Positions 1 through 9,299 are shown, counted from the first letter of the stretch. The stretch is DNA of 64,000 bases from Pirellulales bacterium (GCA_019636335.1 JAHBXR010000012.1:124001-188000); one strand, 5' to 3'. Numbers and translations are program-made. Notes: generated by a model not told the origin, from the letters alone.

Positions 1-246
1 CAGCACGGGGCGTCGTCCGATGCGGTCGGAGAGTCTGCCCCACAGCGGTGCGAAGAGAAACTGCATGGCGGAAAAGCTCGCCATGAGGGCGCCGATCGAA
101 GCGCCGCGCGCGGCCGGCGTGAAATCAGCCATCAAGACCTTGCCGTAGATCGGCAGCAAGGGCAGCACGAGACCGAATCCCAGCAGATCGATGAAGACCG
201 TCAGGAAGACGATCCCCAGCGCGGTCTTGCGATTGGCTTCGGACAT
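1..246 (-). CDS. MFS transporter, N-terminal part (cut by window edge)
   Basis: The reverse strand from 246 encodes 82 residues that run off the left edge. They begin M-S-E-A-N-R-K-T and continue with a hydrophobic first membrane segment (I-V-F-L-T-V-F-I-D-L-L-G-F-G). The loop after the second segment reads GRLSDRIGRRP, which is the classic motif A of major facilitator superfamily transporters. The Asp after TM1 and the L-P-I-Y-G stretch fit drug/H+ antiporters of the TetA/Bmr type. The substrate cannot be inferred from this fragment. The gene is divergent from the TPR-protein gene starting at 530. Confidence 0.85.
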   Translation of the reverse strand, partial: MSEANRKTALGIVFLTVFIDLLGFGLVLPLLPIYGKVLMADFTPAARGASIGALMASFSAMQFLFAPLWGRLSDRIGRRPVL

Positions 247-529
247 ACGAGGGGCTAGCGGCGAGACGCGTGTGGTGCGGCGGCAGAAACGATTGCCCAG
301 AATAGCGGCTCACCGCTGCTCGAACCAGGGAAGTTTACCGTGTTCGAAGGCTGGTGGACTGCGGCGTCACTTGTTCGTTCCATCCCTTAGAGAGCGACAC
401 GTCTTGCACATTGCCGCGTCGGAAAAACGCCGACGTCCAAAAATTGCTTGTCCCGACGAGCACAGTTATGCTGAGCCGAAGGGGGGAACTTCACGTCCTT
501 GCTCGTCTCTTGCTGCTCGAGGTTCTCGG

Positions 530-1888
530 ATGTTCTCGCGCTGGCTTGCCGCTGTTCTGCTGCGGCCGCTGAAGATATGGGTCGTCACGGGGGTGCTTGG
601 TTGGGTCGCTGGCGGCGTGCCCTGCCACGCGCAGGAGTCTGCCACGGCGGTTTCACCCGCCGGCCTGAAACCGCCGGTCGATACAGCGGCGGAAGATTCA
701 CCGCCGAATCCTGCACCGGCCGGGGAGGGACCATCCGACGAGGCGTCTGCCGAAACGACCTCGGCGCTACCCAAGCCCACGCAGCAAGAAGCCCAGGCCT
801 TCTTCGACTCGTTCAAAGTGGCCGTGGCCTCGGGCGAGGCGAATCGCATCAATGGGCTGTTCGATTGGGACGCCATTCTCGTGCGCGGTTCGACGGGAAT
901 CGATTCCACGAAGTTCGACGGTCCCGAGCTCCTGGCGAAATTTCGCGGCATCGACGGGCTCGTGGCCGGCGATGCTCATCCGATTATCGGCGAGTTCGGG
1001 GCGGGTTCGACCTACAAACCGCTGCGCGTACGCTATCGCGCCGGGCGGCCCGAGTTGGTCTGCCGCCTGCTTTTTCCAGGCAGTGGCGGCGTGACCTATC
1101 AGTTCGTCCCCCTGATCCGGCGTGTCGATGGCGCTGTGCTGGCCGGTGATTTATATCTGTTCTCCTCGGGAGAATACATTTCGGAGACGTTTCATCGTTA
1201 CGTCCTTTCCTCCCTGGCGCGAACGAATCCAGACGCCCTTTCACGCACGAGCGCCAAGGATCGCGAATTCGTGCGACATCTGGAAACGTGCGAACGCATG
1301 GTCCAGGGGATTAATTCGGGGGACCACGACGATCTGTTGGCGGCGTACGTCCTCTTGCCGAGTACGCTGCAACGCGAGAAGCCGATCTTTTTGCTGAAGC
1401 TGCGCTCGGCCCCGAAGTTGGGACTGCACGGCTGGCAGAAGACGATCGACGAGGCGCGAAGTCTCTTTCCCGGCGACCCCACGTTCGATCTGCAGTTGAT
1501 GGGAGATTACAACAAGCTGGGCAAGCGCGACGAGGCGCTGGCGGCTATCGAGCGACTCGAAAAATCGATCGGAGGCGACCCTTTTCTCCTGCTGCTGCGC
1601 GGGAACCTCTATCTGCAGATCGCACAGTTGGGCCTGGCGCAGAAATGGATCGATAACGCGATCCTGGCCGAGCCGGGGCTGGTGCCGGCACGCCTCTCGC
1701 GGATCAATTGCGCCCTCTATCAGAATGACTTCGCCGAGGTCGTCAAGCAGTTGGAAGCCCTGGAAGGGTTGGGACAGCAACTCGCCGATCTGACCAAGGT
1801 GTCGGGCTACAAACGCTTTGTCGCCTCCCCCGAGTATCGCAACTGGATGCAAACGCGCCGCAAGAATGCGCAGGCCAAGGCGCCGTGA
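530..1888 (+). CDS. Secreted protein with C-terminal TPR-like repeats, function unknown
   Basis: The frame is open from 191, but ATG 530 is preferred because it places a signal peptide at the N-terminus: Arg near the start, hydrophobic core around residues 15-30, likely cleavage after C-H-A. The product is 452 aa. After a low-complexity Pro/Ala/Glu stretch (about 35-90), residues 90-230 resemble a small mixed alpha/beta domain, possibly NTF2-like. Residues 310-430 hold helix pairs with TPR spacing (for example D-E-A-L-A-A-I-E-R-L and the following R-G-N-L-Y-L). It is probably periplasmic or envelope-associated and acts through protein contacts. No catalytic motif is visible. The flanking genes give no operon clue. 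Confidence 0.75.
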   Translation: MFSRWLAAVLLRPLKIWVVTGVLGWVAGGVPCHAQESATAVSPAGLKPPVDTAAEDSPPNPAPAGEGPSDEASAETTSALPKPTQQEAQAFFDSFKVAVASGEANRINGLFDWDAILVRGSTGIDSTKFDGPELLAKFRGIDGLVAGDAHPIIGEFGAGSTYKPLRVRYRAGRPELVCRLLFPGSGGVTYQFVPLIRRVDGAVLAGDLYLFSSGEYISETFHRYVLSSLARTNPDALSRTSAKDREFVRHLETCERMVQGINSGDHDDLLAAYVLLPSTLQREKPIFLLKLRSAPKLGLHGWQKTIDEARSLFPGDPTFDLQLMGDYNKLGKRDEALAAIERLEKSIGGDPFLLLLRGNLYLQIAQLGLAQKWIDNAILAEPGLVPARLSRINCALYQNDFAEVVKQLEALEGLGQQLADLTKVSGYKRFVASPEYRNWMQTRRKNAQAKAP

Positions 1889-1928
1889 GCCTCGACGCTC
1901 AAGCTAGTCGATCGCGGCGTCCCTCCGT

Positions 1929-3272
1929 ATGATGCAGGCGATGTCTACGATTCCGCTTGCCAGCACGGCACCAAACCCTATCGAACGACGACGGCTCGAG
2001 TCGCTCGATCGAAGTCAGTTGCAAGCGCACCAGTTGGCGCGCCTGAACCGCTTGCTGGGCGAGATCCTGCCGGCCAATCGCTTTTACGCCGGCAAGTTGG
2101 CAGATCTTATCGATGCACGCACTCCGCTTCATCAGGCGGGCCGATTCGAGCTGACGTCGTTCGAGGAACTCGCTCGGCTCCCCTTCACGTACAAGGAAGA
2201 GCTGCTCGCTCCACTGCCGCACGAGGAACTCGGGACGGCCAATCGTACCTACCCACTCGAGCGCTACGTGCGCTTCCATCAGACCTCGGGTACGCATGGC
2301 TTGCCGCTACAGGTCCTCGACACGGCCGAAGACTGGCAATGGTGGCTCGACTGCTGGCAGTACGCGCTCGACGCGGCAGGGTTGGGCCCCAGCGATCGGC
2401 TCTTCATGGCCTTCTCGTTCGGGCCGTACATCGGCTTTTGGAGCGCGCATGACGCCGCGCTCCAACGCGGGTGCCTGGTCATTCCTGGCGGAGGGATGAG
2501 CACGCTCGCACGGCTCGAGGCCATTCGCACGAGCGGCGCAACCGCCCTGTTTTGCACACCGAGCTATGCCCTGCACCTGGCCGAGGTCGGGTTGGCACAT
2601 CAGATCGTGACGTCGAAGCTGCACGTTCGCACGCTGGTACTGGCCGGCGAGCCCGGTGGTTCCATTCCCACAGTGCGGGCGCGTCTTGAATCGGCCTGGA
2701 ATGCACGCGTCATCGATCATGCCGGGGCGACCGAGGTGGGCGCCTGGGGCTATCCCGATCGAGACGGCACGGGTCTGCACGTCCTCGAGAGCGAATTCAT
2801 CGCCGAGTTCCATGCGGTGGCTACCGGCGAACCCGCTGGTGAAGGAGATCTGGCCGAGTTGATTCTGACGACCCTCGGACGCCGCGGTAGTCCGGTGTTG
2901 CGCTATCGCACGGGGGATCTTGTGCGACCTTCGTGGCAGGCACGCGGCGAGAATCGGTTTGTCTTCTTGCCCGGCGGCGTCTTGGGGCGCGCCGACGATA
3001 TGGTGGTGGTACGGGGCGTGAACGTGTTTCCGACTGCCATCGAAGAGATCGTGCGCGGTTTTCCCGAGGTCGTCGAGTATCGGCTCACGGCTACCAGGCG
3101 ACAGTCGATGGACCAACTGTGTTTGGAGATCGAAGATCATCTTTCACGGCCAGAACGCGTGGCACAAGAACTGCAACTCCGTTTAGGGCTGAAGATCGAA
3201 GTCGCGCTCGCGCCGGCGGGGAGCCTTCCACGTTTTGAAGGCAAGGGGCGACGATTCGTCGACGAGCGATGA
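1929..3272 (+). CDS. PaaK-like adenylate-forming ligase (phenylacetate-CoA ligase family)
   Basis: This 447-aa protein has the size and layout of phenylacetate-CoA ligases, which activate a carboxylic acid as acyl-AMP and usually transfer it to CoA. The phosphate-binding loop QTSGTHGLPLQV lies near residues 118-129. The adenine-binding region DHAGATEVGAWGY is near 270. YRTGDLV precedes the hinge, and the small C-terminal domain follows (GRADDMVVVRGVNVFPTAIEE). The natural acid is unknown. ATG 1929 has no clear ribosome-binding site, and ATG 1941 is an alternative start. The stop overlaps the next start by 4 bp (ATGA), so the two genes are probably translationally coupled. Many PaaK relatives serve biosynthetic pathways rather than phenylacetate breakdown. 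Confidence 0.85.
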   Translation: MMQAMSTIPLASTAPNPIERRRLESLDRSQLQAHQLARLNRLLGEILPANRFYAGKLADLIDARTPLHQAGRFELTSFEELARLPFTYKEELLAPLPHEELGTANRTYPLERYVRFHQTSGTHGLPLQVLDTAEDWQWWLDCWQYALDAAGLGPSDRLFMAFSFGPYIGFWSAHDAALQRGCLVIPGGGMSTLARLEAIRTSGATALFCTPSYALHLAEVGLAHQIVTSKLHVRTLVLAGEPGGSIPTVRARLESAWNARVIDHAGATEVGAWGYPDRDGTGLHVLESEFIAEFHAVATGEPAGEGDLAELILTTLGRRGSPVLRYRTGDLVRPSWQARGENRFVFLPGGVLGRADDMVVVRGVNVFPTAIEEIVRGFPEVVEYRLTATRRQSMDQLCLEIEDHLSRPERVAQELQLRLGLKIEVALAPAGSLPRFEGKGRRFVDER

Positions 3273-4075
3273 GCGTATCGCGGAAATCGTATGCGAAGAT
3301 GACGGCCGCCGAGCTGCGTGCCGCGATTCGCGCCGGCGACGTAACGGCTCCCACCCCCGGTATGGCCGTCGGCTACGCGCAGACGAATCTTGTGATTCTG
3401 CCGGAGCGTGATGCGGCCGATTTCGCCGAGTTCTGCCGGCGCAATCCGCGTCCCTGTCCGGTGCTGGCACGAACCAGCCCCGGCGATCCCTGTCCTCACG
3501 ATGTGGCGCCCGGCGCCGATTTACGCACGGATGTGCCCAGGTATCGCGTGTTTCGGCAGGGGGTGCTCGAGGCCGAGGAGCCGACCGACGTCCGGTCGTT
3601 GTGGCGCGACGATTTCGTCGGCTTTCTCATCGGCTGTTCGTTCAGCTTCGAGCACGACCTGGAGGCCGCCGGCTTGCGGGTGCGGCATCTGCAATTGGGA
3701 CGCAACGTGCCCATGTATCGCACGAATCGATCGTGCGAGTCGGCGGGCAAGTTCGCCGGTCCCTTGGTCGTGAGCATGCGTCCTTACCGGCCCGAGCAGA
3801 TCGACGAAGTCACGCGCATCACGGGGCGTTATCCCACGATGCACGGGCCACCGCTGCATGTGGGAGATCCGGCCGCCTTGGGGATCGCCGATCTCGCCCG
3901 GCCCGATTTCGGCGAGGCGGTGCCGCTGGAAGTGGGAGAAGAGCCGCTGTTCTGGGCTTGCGGCGTGACGCCCCAGTTAGCCTTGACGGCGGCGCGTCCC
4001 GAGATTTGCATCACGCACAGCCCGGGCTGTATGTTCGTCCTCGATCGTACCGATGCGTCCTACCGCTCACCGTGA
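3269..4075 (+). CDS. DUF1445 / D-glutamate cyclase family protein (putative hydro-lyase)
   Basis: The 268-aa product matches the DUF1445 (YcsI / D-glutamate cyclase-like) family throughout. Recognisable blocks are an N-terminal R-A-A-I-R-A-G with G-Y-A-Q-T-N-L, a central D-D-F-V-G-F-L-I-G-C-S-F-S-F-E, N-V-P-M-Y-R-T-N, and a C-terminal FWACGVTPQLA with ITHSPGCMFVLD. Family members include the mammalian enzyme that cyclises D-glutamate to 5-oxo-D-proline, and many bacterial copies labelled putative hydro-lyase. Its ATG overlaps the end of the PaaK-like gene, so the pair may act on one substrate. The product specificity is inferred only from the family. Confidence 0.85.
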   Translation: MSVSRKSYAKMTAAELRAAIRAGDVTAPTPGMAVGYAQTNLVILPERDAADFAEFCRRNPRPCPVLARTSPGDPCPHDVAPGADLRTDVPRYRVFRQGVLEAEEPTDVRSLWRDDFVGFLIGCSFSFEHDLEAAGLRVRHLQLGRNVPMYRTNRSCESAGKFAGPLVVSMRPYRPEQIDEVTRITGRYPTMHGPPLHVGDPAALGIADLARPDFGEAVPLEVGEEPLFWACGVTPQLALTAARPEICITHSPGCMFVLDRTDASYRSP

Positions 4076-4111
4076 ATTCTCACACACCTTCGTCAGAGGA
4101 TCGTTCCGCCG

Positions 4112-5395
4112 ATGTCTGCCGTTGCAAGTTCGCCTACCGCTCGAGTAGCTCCCCTGGATGTGGCCGCGTGCCGCGCGCAGTTTCCGGCCCTGTCGCGCGA
4201 GAGGGCCGGACGCCCGGTGGTCTATCTCGATGGTCCTGCGGGCAGCCAGGTTCCGCTGCGCGTGATCGAGGCGGTGAGCCATTACTACCGCACGATGAAC
4301 GCCAATCATGGCGGCGTCTTTGCCACGAGCCGCGAAAGCGACGCCATGCTCGACGAGGCACGCCGCGCCGTGGCCGATCTGTTGGGCGCCGCCGATCCCG
4401 ACACCGTCGCGTTCGGCGGCAACATGACGACCCTGACGTTCGGGCTGAGTCGCGCGCTGGGCAAAACCTGGCAGCCGGGGGACGAGGTGATCGTCACGCG
4501 GCTCGATCACGATGCCAATGTAACCCCCTGGGTGCTGGCCGCGCGTGACGCCGGAGCGACCGTTCACCACGTCGACATTCGCCAGGAAGACTGCACGCTC
4601 GATCTCGAGGATCTCCGCGCCAAGCTGTCGTCGCGGACGAAGCTCGTCGCCGTGGGATGCGCGTCGAACTCCGTCGGCACGATCAATCCGGTGAAGGACA
4701 TCTGCCGCTGGGCTCGCGAGGCCGGCGCGCTGACGTTTCTCGACGCGGTCCACTACGCGCCGCATGCGCTGCTCGACGTCGACGCCTGGGGGTGCGATTT
4801 TCTGGCCTGCTCGGCGTACAAGTTTTTTGGCCCGCACGTGGGGGTGTTGTGGGGGCGACGCGAGCTTCTGTCGGAGCTTCCCGTCTACAAATTGCGTCCG
4901 GTGCCGAATACGATTCCCGATCGCTGGATGACCGGCACGCAAAGCCACGAGAGCATTGCCGGCGTGCTGGCGGCGGTCGATTATCTGGCGGAGTTGGGCG
5001 GCACGAGGGAGAACGGCGGCGCAGCGATGTCGCGTCGCACCGCCTTGCAGAACGCTTTCTCTCGAATCGACCGCTACGAGCGCGAGCTCGTGACGCGACT
5101 ACTGGCCGGCTTGCGCGAGCTTCGTGCGGTGCGGATCTGGGGCATCACCGATCCTGAGCGGATGAGCGATCGCGTGCCTACGGTGGCGATAACACACGAC
5201 CGGTTGTCGCCGCAGGCACTCGCCGAACGGCTGGCCGAGCAGGGGATCTTCGTCTGGCACGGCAACTATTACGCCCTGTCGCTGAGCGAGGCCCTGGGAC
5301 GCGAGCCCGAGGGGATGGTCCGTATCGGCCTGTTGCACTACAACACATCAGAAGAGGTCGAACGCCTGCTCGCAGCATTACGCCAGTTGCCATAA
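4112..5395 (+). CDS. Cysteine-desulfurase-like class V aminotransferase lacking the catalytic Cys
   Basis: This 427-aa fold-type I PLP enzyme belongs to the cysteine desulfurase-like subgroup of class V aminotransferases. The PLP lysine is K237 in SAYKFFGPHVG. D211 and H214 (F-L-D-A-V-H-Y) take the place of the usual cofactor-binding D-x-A-Q. The C-terminal R-I-G-L-L-H-Y-N-T segment is where SufS/NifS enzymes carry the persulfide-forming Cys, and here no Cys is present. Sulfur release is therefore doubtful. A lyase, epimerase or kynureninase-like reaction is equally possible. The gene starts 36 nt after the DUF1445 gene and is followed by a DUF971 gene on the same strand. Confidence 0.85.
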   Translation: MSAVASSPTARVAPLDVAACRAQFPALSRERAGRPVVYLDGPAGSQVPLRVIEAVSHYYRTMNANHGGVFATSRESDAMLDEARRAVADLLGAADPDTVAFGGNMTTLTFGLSRALGKTWQPGDEVIVTRLDHDANVTPWVLAARDAGATVHHVDIRQEDCTLDLEDLRAKLSSRTKLVAVGCASNSVGTINPVKDICRWAREAGALTFLDAVHYAPHALLDVDAWGCDFLACSAYKFFGPHVGVLWGRRELLSELPVYKLRPVPNTIPDRWMTGTQSHESIAGVLAAVDYLAELGGTRENGGAAMSRRTALQNAFSRIDRYERELVTRLLAGLRELRAVRIWGITDPERMSDRVPTVAITHDRLSPQALAERLAEQGIFVWHGNYYALSLSEALGREPEGMVRIGLLHYNTSEEVERLLAALRQLP

Positions 5396-5519
5396 CGGGC
5401 TTCTCCGTGCTCACGCGGACGCGGAGGTCGTTGAGACGCGGAGTGAGTAGAAGTTGAGCAGGCAGCCGTTCAAGCAAACTTTGGCCTCAAGCCTGTCACC
5501 TCAAACTTCTTCCCTGCCC

Positions 5520-5837
5520 ATGTCCCTGCAACCGACGAAGCTTGGCCTTTTGGCCGATGGTCAACTGATGATCGAATGGAGCGACGGCGAGCGTCGCCGC
5601 TACCGCGTGCGCGAGTTGCGCGACGAATGCCCCTGCGCGACGTGTCGCGAGAAACGCGGCGCGCCGGCGCCCCTGTTGCAGGTCATCACGGCGGCCGAGA
5701 CCGCGCCCCTGTCCATCACGGCCATGCCCCCCGTGGGAAACTACGCCTACGCCATTCACTTCAGCGACGGCCACGACACGGGCATCTTCACGCTCGAACG
5801 CCTGCGTGAGCTGGGCGAAGCGGTGGCAGCCGATTAA
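5520..5837 (+). CDS. DUF971 domain protein
   Basis: The chosen ATG 5520 gives a 105-aa single-domain protein. An in-frame upstream ATG at 5454 would add a low-complexity Ser/Gln tail not expected for the family. The domain contains the typical L-M-I-E-W-S-D-G-E-R-R-R-Y strand, a Cys cluster ECPCATC (C37, C39, C42) and a C-terminal YAIHFSDGHDTGIFTLE stretch. DUF971 occurs as the N-terminal metal-binding domain of gamma-butyrobetaine hydroxylase. It is also the C-terminal domain of HCF101-type Fe-S scaffold ATPases, where its role is unclear. Cys/His metal binding is likely. Its position after a desulfurase-like gene makes a link to Fe-S or sulfur chemistry tempting but unproven. Confidence 0.85.
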   Translation: MSLQPTKLGLLADGQLMIEWSDGERRRYRVRELRDECPCATCREKRGAPAPLLQVITAAETAPLSITAMPPVGNYAYAIHFSDGHDTGIFTLERLRELGEAVAAD

Positions 5838-5943
5838 CGGAATCACTGTTTTCGTTGCTGGAACCAAGATCGCTGCGCGGCGAATGGATGATTCGGAGTA
5901 GAGCGTCTTGTGGTTGAAGACGAGGCCCCCCAAATCGATCGAC

Positions 5944-7044
5944 CTACTTCTCTCCCAGCACGGCTTCTTCCTTGAACGAGGCCAGCATGATCAGCGTGCG
6001 ATCTTCCGTCGTGTAGACGCAATGGATCGTGCCGTCCTTGGCCTGGATCGTGAACGGATAGGCATACGGACCAGGACCGACCACCAGGTTGCGGCGGTGC
6101 GGGTACGTCTGGTCTCCATCGGTCGAGATGGCCGCCGTCAGCGGCGTCCGATCGTTCATGTTGTCGTTGTAGATCAGCAGCAGATGGCCATTCAGCAGAC
6201 GCAGAAAATCGACCGCTGAGTTCGGGTTGGGAAACTTGGTATCGACCCCTTCGCTCCAGGTGCGGCCGCCGTCGCGCGATTCGGAGCGAACGAGATAGCC
6301 GTCCGTCGTCGGTTCATAGTCGCCGCCGCGGCGGTTGTAGCAGACGAAATAATCTCCCTCGACCTGCGCCGCCGCCGGTTGCAAACAGCCACGCCGCGCG
6401 TGAATGCGATTCGTCTCGGTGAAACGCCCTGACTTGTGATCGTAACGCAAGAAGAGCGAGGTCGTATCGTCGCCGACCTTTTCAGTGTCGTGCCCCGTCT
6501 CGTGATAGACGGGCAGCAAAAAGTCGCCGTCGGCCAGCGCCACCGGGCGGCTGCGGACCATCATCCCTTCTTCCCAGGCGACGATGATCGGATCGGACCA
6601 GGTCTCGGCGCCATCGCGCGAGATCTTGGCCTGGATGCGCGACGTGCTCCAAGTCTCGCCATAGCGGACGTTGTAGAAGAGCCATACCAGCCCGTCGGGC
6701 GCCTGCCAGATCACACCGTTCCCTTCGGAACGAAAAGGGGTGTCGGCGATGGGCGCCGGGGCCGACCATTTGCCTTCGCCCTCTTTGCGGCGCGAGCCGT
6801 AGACGGCCGTGTCGTCGGCGTACTCGCCGCTGCCACCGTAATAGACCAGATACAAATCGCCCCCCGCGAGCTGCTCGATCGAAGCCGGGTGCTTATAAGG
6901 ACCTGGCGCCTCGGAGCCGAACACTCGTTCGAGCCGAATCGGGTTTTCATCTTGCGCCGGGGCAACCGTAGCGAACGCGAGCAGCACAAACGCCGCGATG
7001 AGACTGCCTCGTGTCGAGACGCCGTGCCGGAAAACGAGAGTCAT
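5944..7044 (-). CDS. Exported sialidase-family (BNR/Asp-box) protein
   Basis: ATG 7044 gives a 366-aa protein with a signal peptide (hydrophobic core about residues 12-28, cleavage near A-P-A-Q) and an AAGGA-type ribosome-binding site 10 nt upstream. Three Asp-box repeats mark a six-bladed beta-propeller: SRDGAETWS (142-150), SRDGGRTWS (256-264) and a degenerate STDGDQTY (307-314). Planctomycete relatives are usually called exo-alpha-sialidase or BNR-repeat neuraminidase, but the fold is shared with many other glycan-binding or hydrolysing proteins. The substrate is therefore uncertain. It acts outside the cytoplasm. It is convergent with the DUF971 gene, and a second sialidase domain occurs 6 kb away. 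Confidence 0.8.
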   Translation of the reverse strand: MTLVFRHGVSTRGSLIAAFVLLAFATVAPAQDENPIRLERVFGSEAPGPYKHPASIEQLAGGDLYLVYYGGSGEYADDTAVYGSRRKEGEGKWSAPAPIADTPFRSEGNGVIWQAPDGLVWLFYNVRYGETWSTSRIQAKISRDGAETWSDPIIVAWEEGMMVRSRPVALADGDFLLPVYHETGHDTEKVGDDTTSLFLRYDHKSGRFTETNRIHARRGCLQPAAAQVEGDYFVCYNRRGGDYEPTTDGYLVRSESRDGGRTWSEGVDTKFPNPNSAVDFLRLLNGHLLLIYNDNMNDRTPLTAAISTDGDQTYPHRRNLVVGPGPYAYPFTIQAKDGTIHCVYTTEDRTLIMLASFKEEAVLGEK

Positions 7045-7292
7045 CGGCGAGTATCCTTGCGAGATTGGGTGGCTGACCAACGGTGGGGCAGGGGGCCCGC
7101 ACGTCGCCCTCCTCTTGGTGCCGACCATGTTAGCCGCCGGGTGTGGGGGGATAAACCAGTCGGGAAGGCACCGGGAGCGATCGTTTATACCGACGGTAGC
7201 AGTGACGGGGACCGAGTCAGGCCCGTTCGTGGTGTAGGCTTTCGAAGAGTGCCTTGCTGCCTGCCCCCGTCTCCCCGCCCTGGCGTTCGATC

Positions 7293-7883
7293 ATGCAATC
7301 CTTGTTGGCCCACGCTCGATCGATCGTCGCGGTGGTCTTGCTGCTGTGCCACTTTGCTGGAGTGGCGCAGGGCCAGGGTAATATTTCCACGGCGGGGGTC
7401 GATCCCGGCTCGCTCGAGTTCGGCAAGTATCCGACAAACCGACCCGATACGGCGATGCCCTACATCCGCTCGTTCAAACAGGAGTGGTACGACCCGACAC
7501 GCCTCGTAATGCCCCACGCCGATCGTTCGATCGTCACGCAGGGCCGCATGAGCATGGGACAACTGTCGTGGAGTTCGTCGATCGATCCGGGAAAGCTCGA
7601 GATTGGCGTGCCGCGGCAGGATTTCGTCGACCCGGGCATCATGCAGGTTCGCGAGATCTGGCAGCCGAATATCGATCCCGAGCCCCTTCGCGAAGACAAG
7701 CTCCCCTTCATCATCGACGACCCCTCGGTGCTGCGGCCCCCGCCGATCTTGAAGCCGAAGATCATGTTCGAGTCGATCATCTTCGACCCGGGCACGTCGC
7801 AGTCGCCTCCTTCGGTGTACGAGAAGTTCCGGGCGCCAGAAAAACTGACGGCGCCACAGCGACGTCGAGCCCTGGGCTGGTAG
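7293..7883 (+). CDS. Secreted protein with degenerate DPG repeats, function unknown
   Basis: ATG 7293 is chosen because it begins a clear signal peptide (H-A-R, then IVAVVLLLCHFAGVAQG), giving 196 aa. The mature part is built of spaced, similar phrases: V-D-P-G-S-L-E-F-G, I-D-P-G-K-L-E-I-G, V-D-P-G-I-M-Q-V and F-D-P-G-T-S-Q. Each sits in a 35-60 residue stretch rich in Pro, Asp and aromatic residues. No known domain was recognised. It is convergent with the downstream DUF547 gene, so it probably forms its own transcript. Confidence 0.6.
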   Translation: MQSLLAHARSIVAVVLLLCHFAGVAQGQGNISTAGVDPGSLEFGKYPTNRPDTAMPYIRSFKQEWYDPTRLVMPHADRSIVTQGRMSMGQLSWSSSIDPGKLEIGVPRQDFVDPGIMQVREIWQPNIDPEPLREDKLPFIIDDPSVLRPPPILKPKIMFESIIFDPGTSQSPPSVYEKFRAPEKLTAPQRRRALGW

Positions 7884-7962
7884 TTGCTTGGCGTAGGGAG
7901 AGCAGATCGCTCGATTCCGTGCGATCAAGCGGGAGAGGGAAAGAGCAGGAGAGGGCAATTCC

Positions 7963-9024
7963 TTACTCTTTCGGTGTTTCATCCTGGACTGCGGGCGGAT
8001 CTGCCTGCGGTGAAGTAGCATCGGCTGCTGGCGCCGCATCGACGTCGGAAGAAGTTGGTGCCGGATCGCTGCTCTCCGGAGGCGGATCTGCCGCCGTTAT
8101 CACGTCGCTATCGGCTGCCGGCTCGGCGGTGGCCTGATCGTTGAGGCCCCAGTCGTATTCGTTGCGTTGGACGAAGGTATCGGGGTTCACCGTGATGCGG
8201 CGTGTCTCTTCGTCGTCGATCCATTTCGAGAGGCGATGCATTTGCGTGGCGCGATCGGGACCGAAGTCATCGCTATACCAAGCGAGCAAGGGAGACCAAT
8301 GGATGTATTTCTTGTTCTCGCTCTCAACCACGTAACGAAAGTTGCGAACGTCGTTCAGGAAACGTCGAGCTTGCGCGGATAATTGGTCTTCGATGCGTTC
8401 CGGCGTATAGGCCTCGTTTCGCAGCGGCGGACAACCTCGCGAAGCACATACGATGGCAAAGTGAATGCGGAAGTCACCCAGCGGCCGCAACCGCGCATGC
8501 TCGATTTCATCGAGCGAAACCCGCGTCTCTCCGACGGGCAGCAGCAGGTCCTGCCAGATGTTGTAACCCCAGTATTCCGCCGTGAAATTGCGAATGCTGT
8601 CCGTGGGATACTCCCGCAGAATGCCCTCGATCGTGAGTGCATTGTAGGCGTTGATCCAGTAAGCGAGGATTGCCGCGTGCAGCTTTTCATCTCGCTTGGG
8701 CGGGAGTTGGTTGAGGGGGATTGGTGGATCGGGCAGCGGAACATCGGCACGCGAAAGTTCGCCCAGGTAGTCGAGCAGGGCCTGTCGATCGGCCGCCGAT
8801 GCTTTCCAGCCCGAGTAATCGACGAAGCCACGCCCGTCGACGTACTTCTTCACGAGCGCGTCCCACTCGCTATGGTCGAGCTGCGTGACAGGTACTCGTT
8901 CCGCGGCGGGGATGTTCTTGCCGACGACGGAGATCTCGCGAGAGAGACTTCGCACATACTTTAGGCCCACCCAGGTGAGAACGCCGAGAATCAGCAGCGC
9001 GAAAAGAACTTGCTTGATACGCAT
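7963..9024 (-). CDS. Membrane-anchored DUF547 protein
   Basis: ATG 9024 gives 353 aa with one N-terminal membrane anchor or uncleaved signal (residues 6-24). The DUF547 domain is plain: L-A-Y-W-I-N-A-Y-N-A-L-T-I-E-G at 120-134 and F-A-I-V-C-A-S-R-G-C-P-P-L at 189-201, with conserved Asn, Cys and Ser residues. Residues about 300-353 are an acidic, Ala/Pro/Asp-rich tail with no expected fold. DUF547 proteins are widespread and of unknown function. The domain sits on the periplasmic side if the anchor is a standard type II segment. The gene is the last one before a long non-coding gap upstream. Confidence 0.8.
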   Translation of the reverse strand: MRIKQVLFALLILGVLTWVGLKYVRSLSREISVVGKNIPAAERVPVTQLDHSEWDALVKKYVDGRGFVDYSGWKASAADRQALLDYLGELSRADVPLPDPPIPLNQLPPKRDEKLHAAILAYWINAYNALTIEGILREYPTDSIRNFTAEYWGYNIWQDLLLPVGETRVSLDEIEHARLRPLGDFRIHFAIVCASRGCPPLRNEAYTPERIEDQLSAQARRFLNDVRNFRYVVESENKKYIHWSPLLAWYSDDFGPDRATQMHRLSKWIDDEETRRITVNPDTFVQRNEYDWGLNDQATAEPAADSDVITAADPPPESSDPAPTSSDVDAAPAADATSPQADPPAVQDETPKE

Positions 9025-9299
9025 TGAGTTACTGAGGATGCGAGCCGCCGGAGGCATGTGGATGAGGCGATGGCCCTCGGTTGGCCACCTCATTCACTCT
9101 CAACGATGAGGCTCCGAACGGCAACTGCCTACCTGGGCAAAAAATCGTGGAAGCTTGGGTTTGCCAAGATCAGAAAGAGGAGCCCTGACCCGTCAGCATC
9201 GAAAAAGGAGCGAACGCTAGCGCGATGTGGGGCTACGACGAGGCATCATTTGCCCGCCTGGTCATTAACTATCAAATGTTTCGCGTTCAAAAGACTAGT

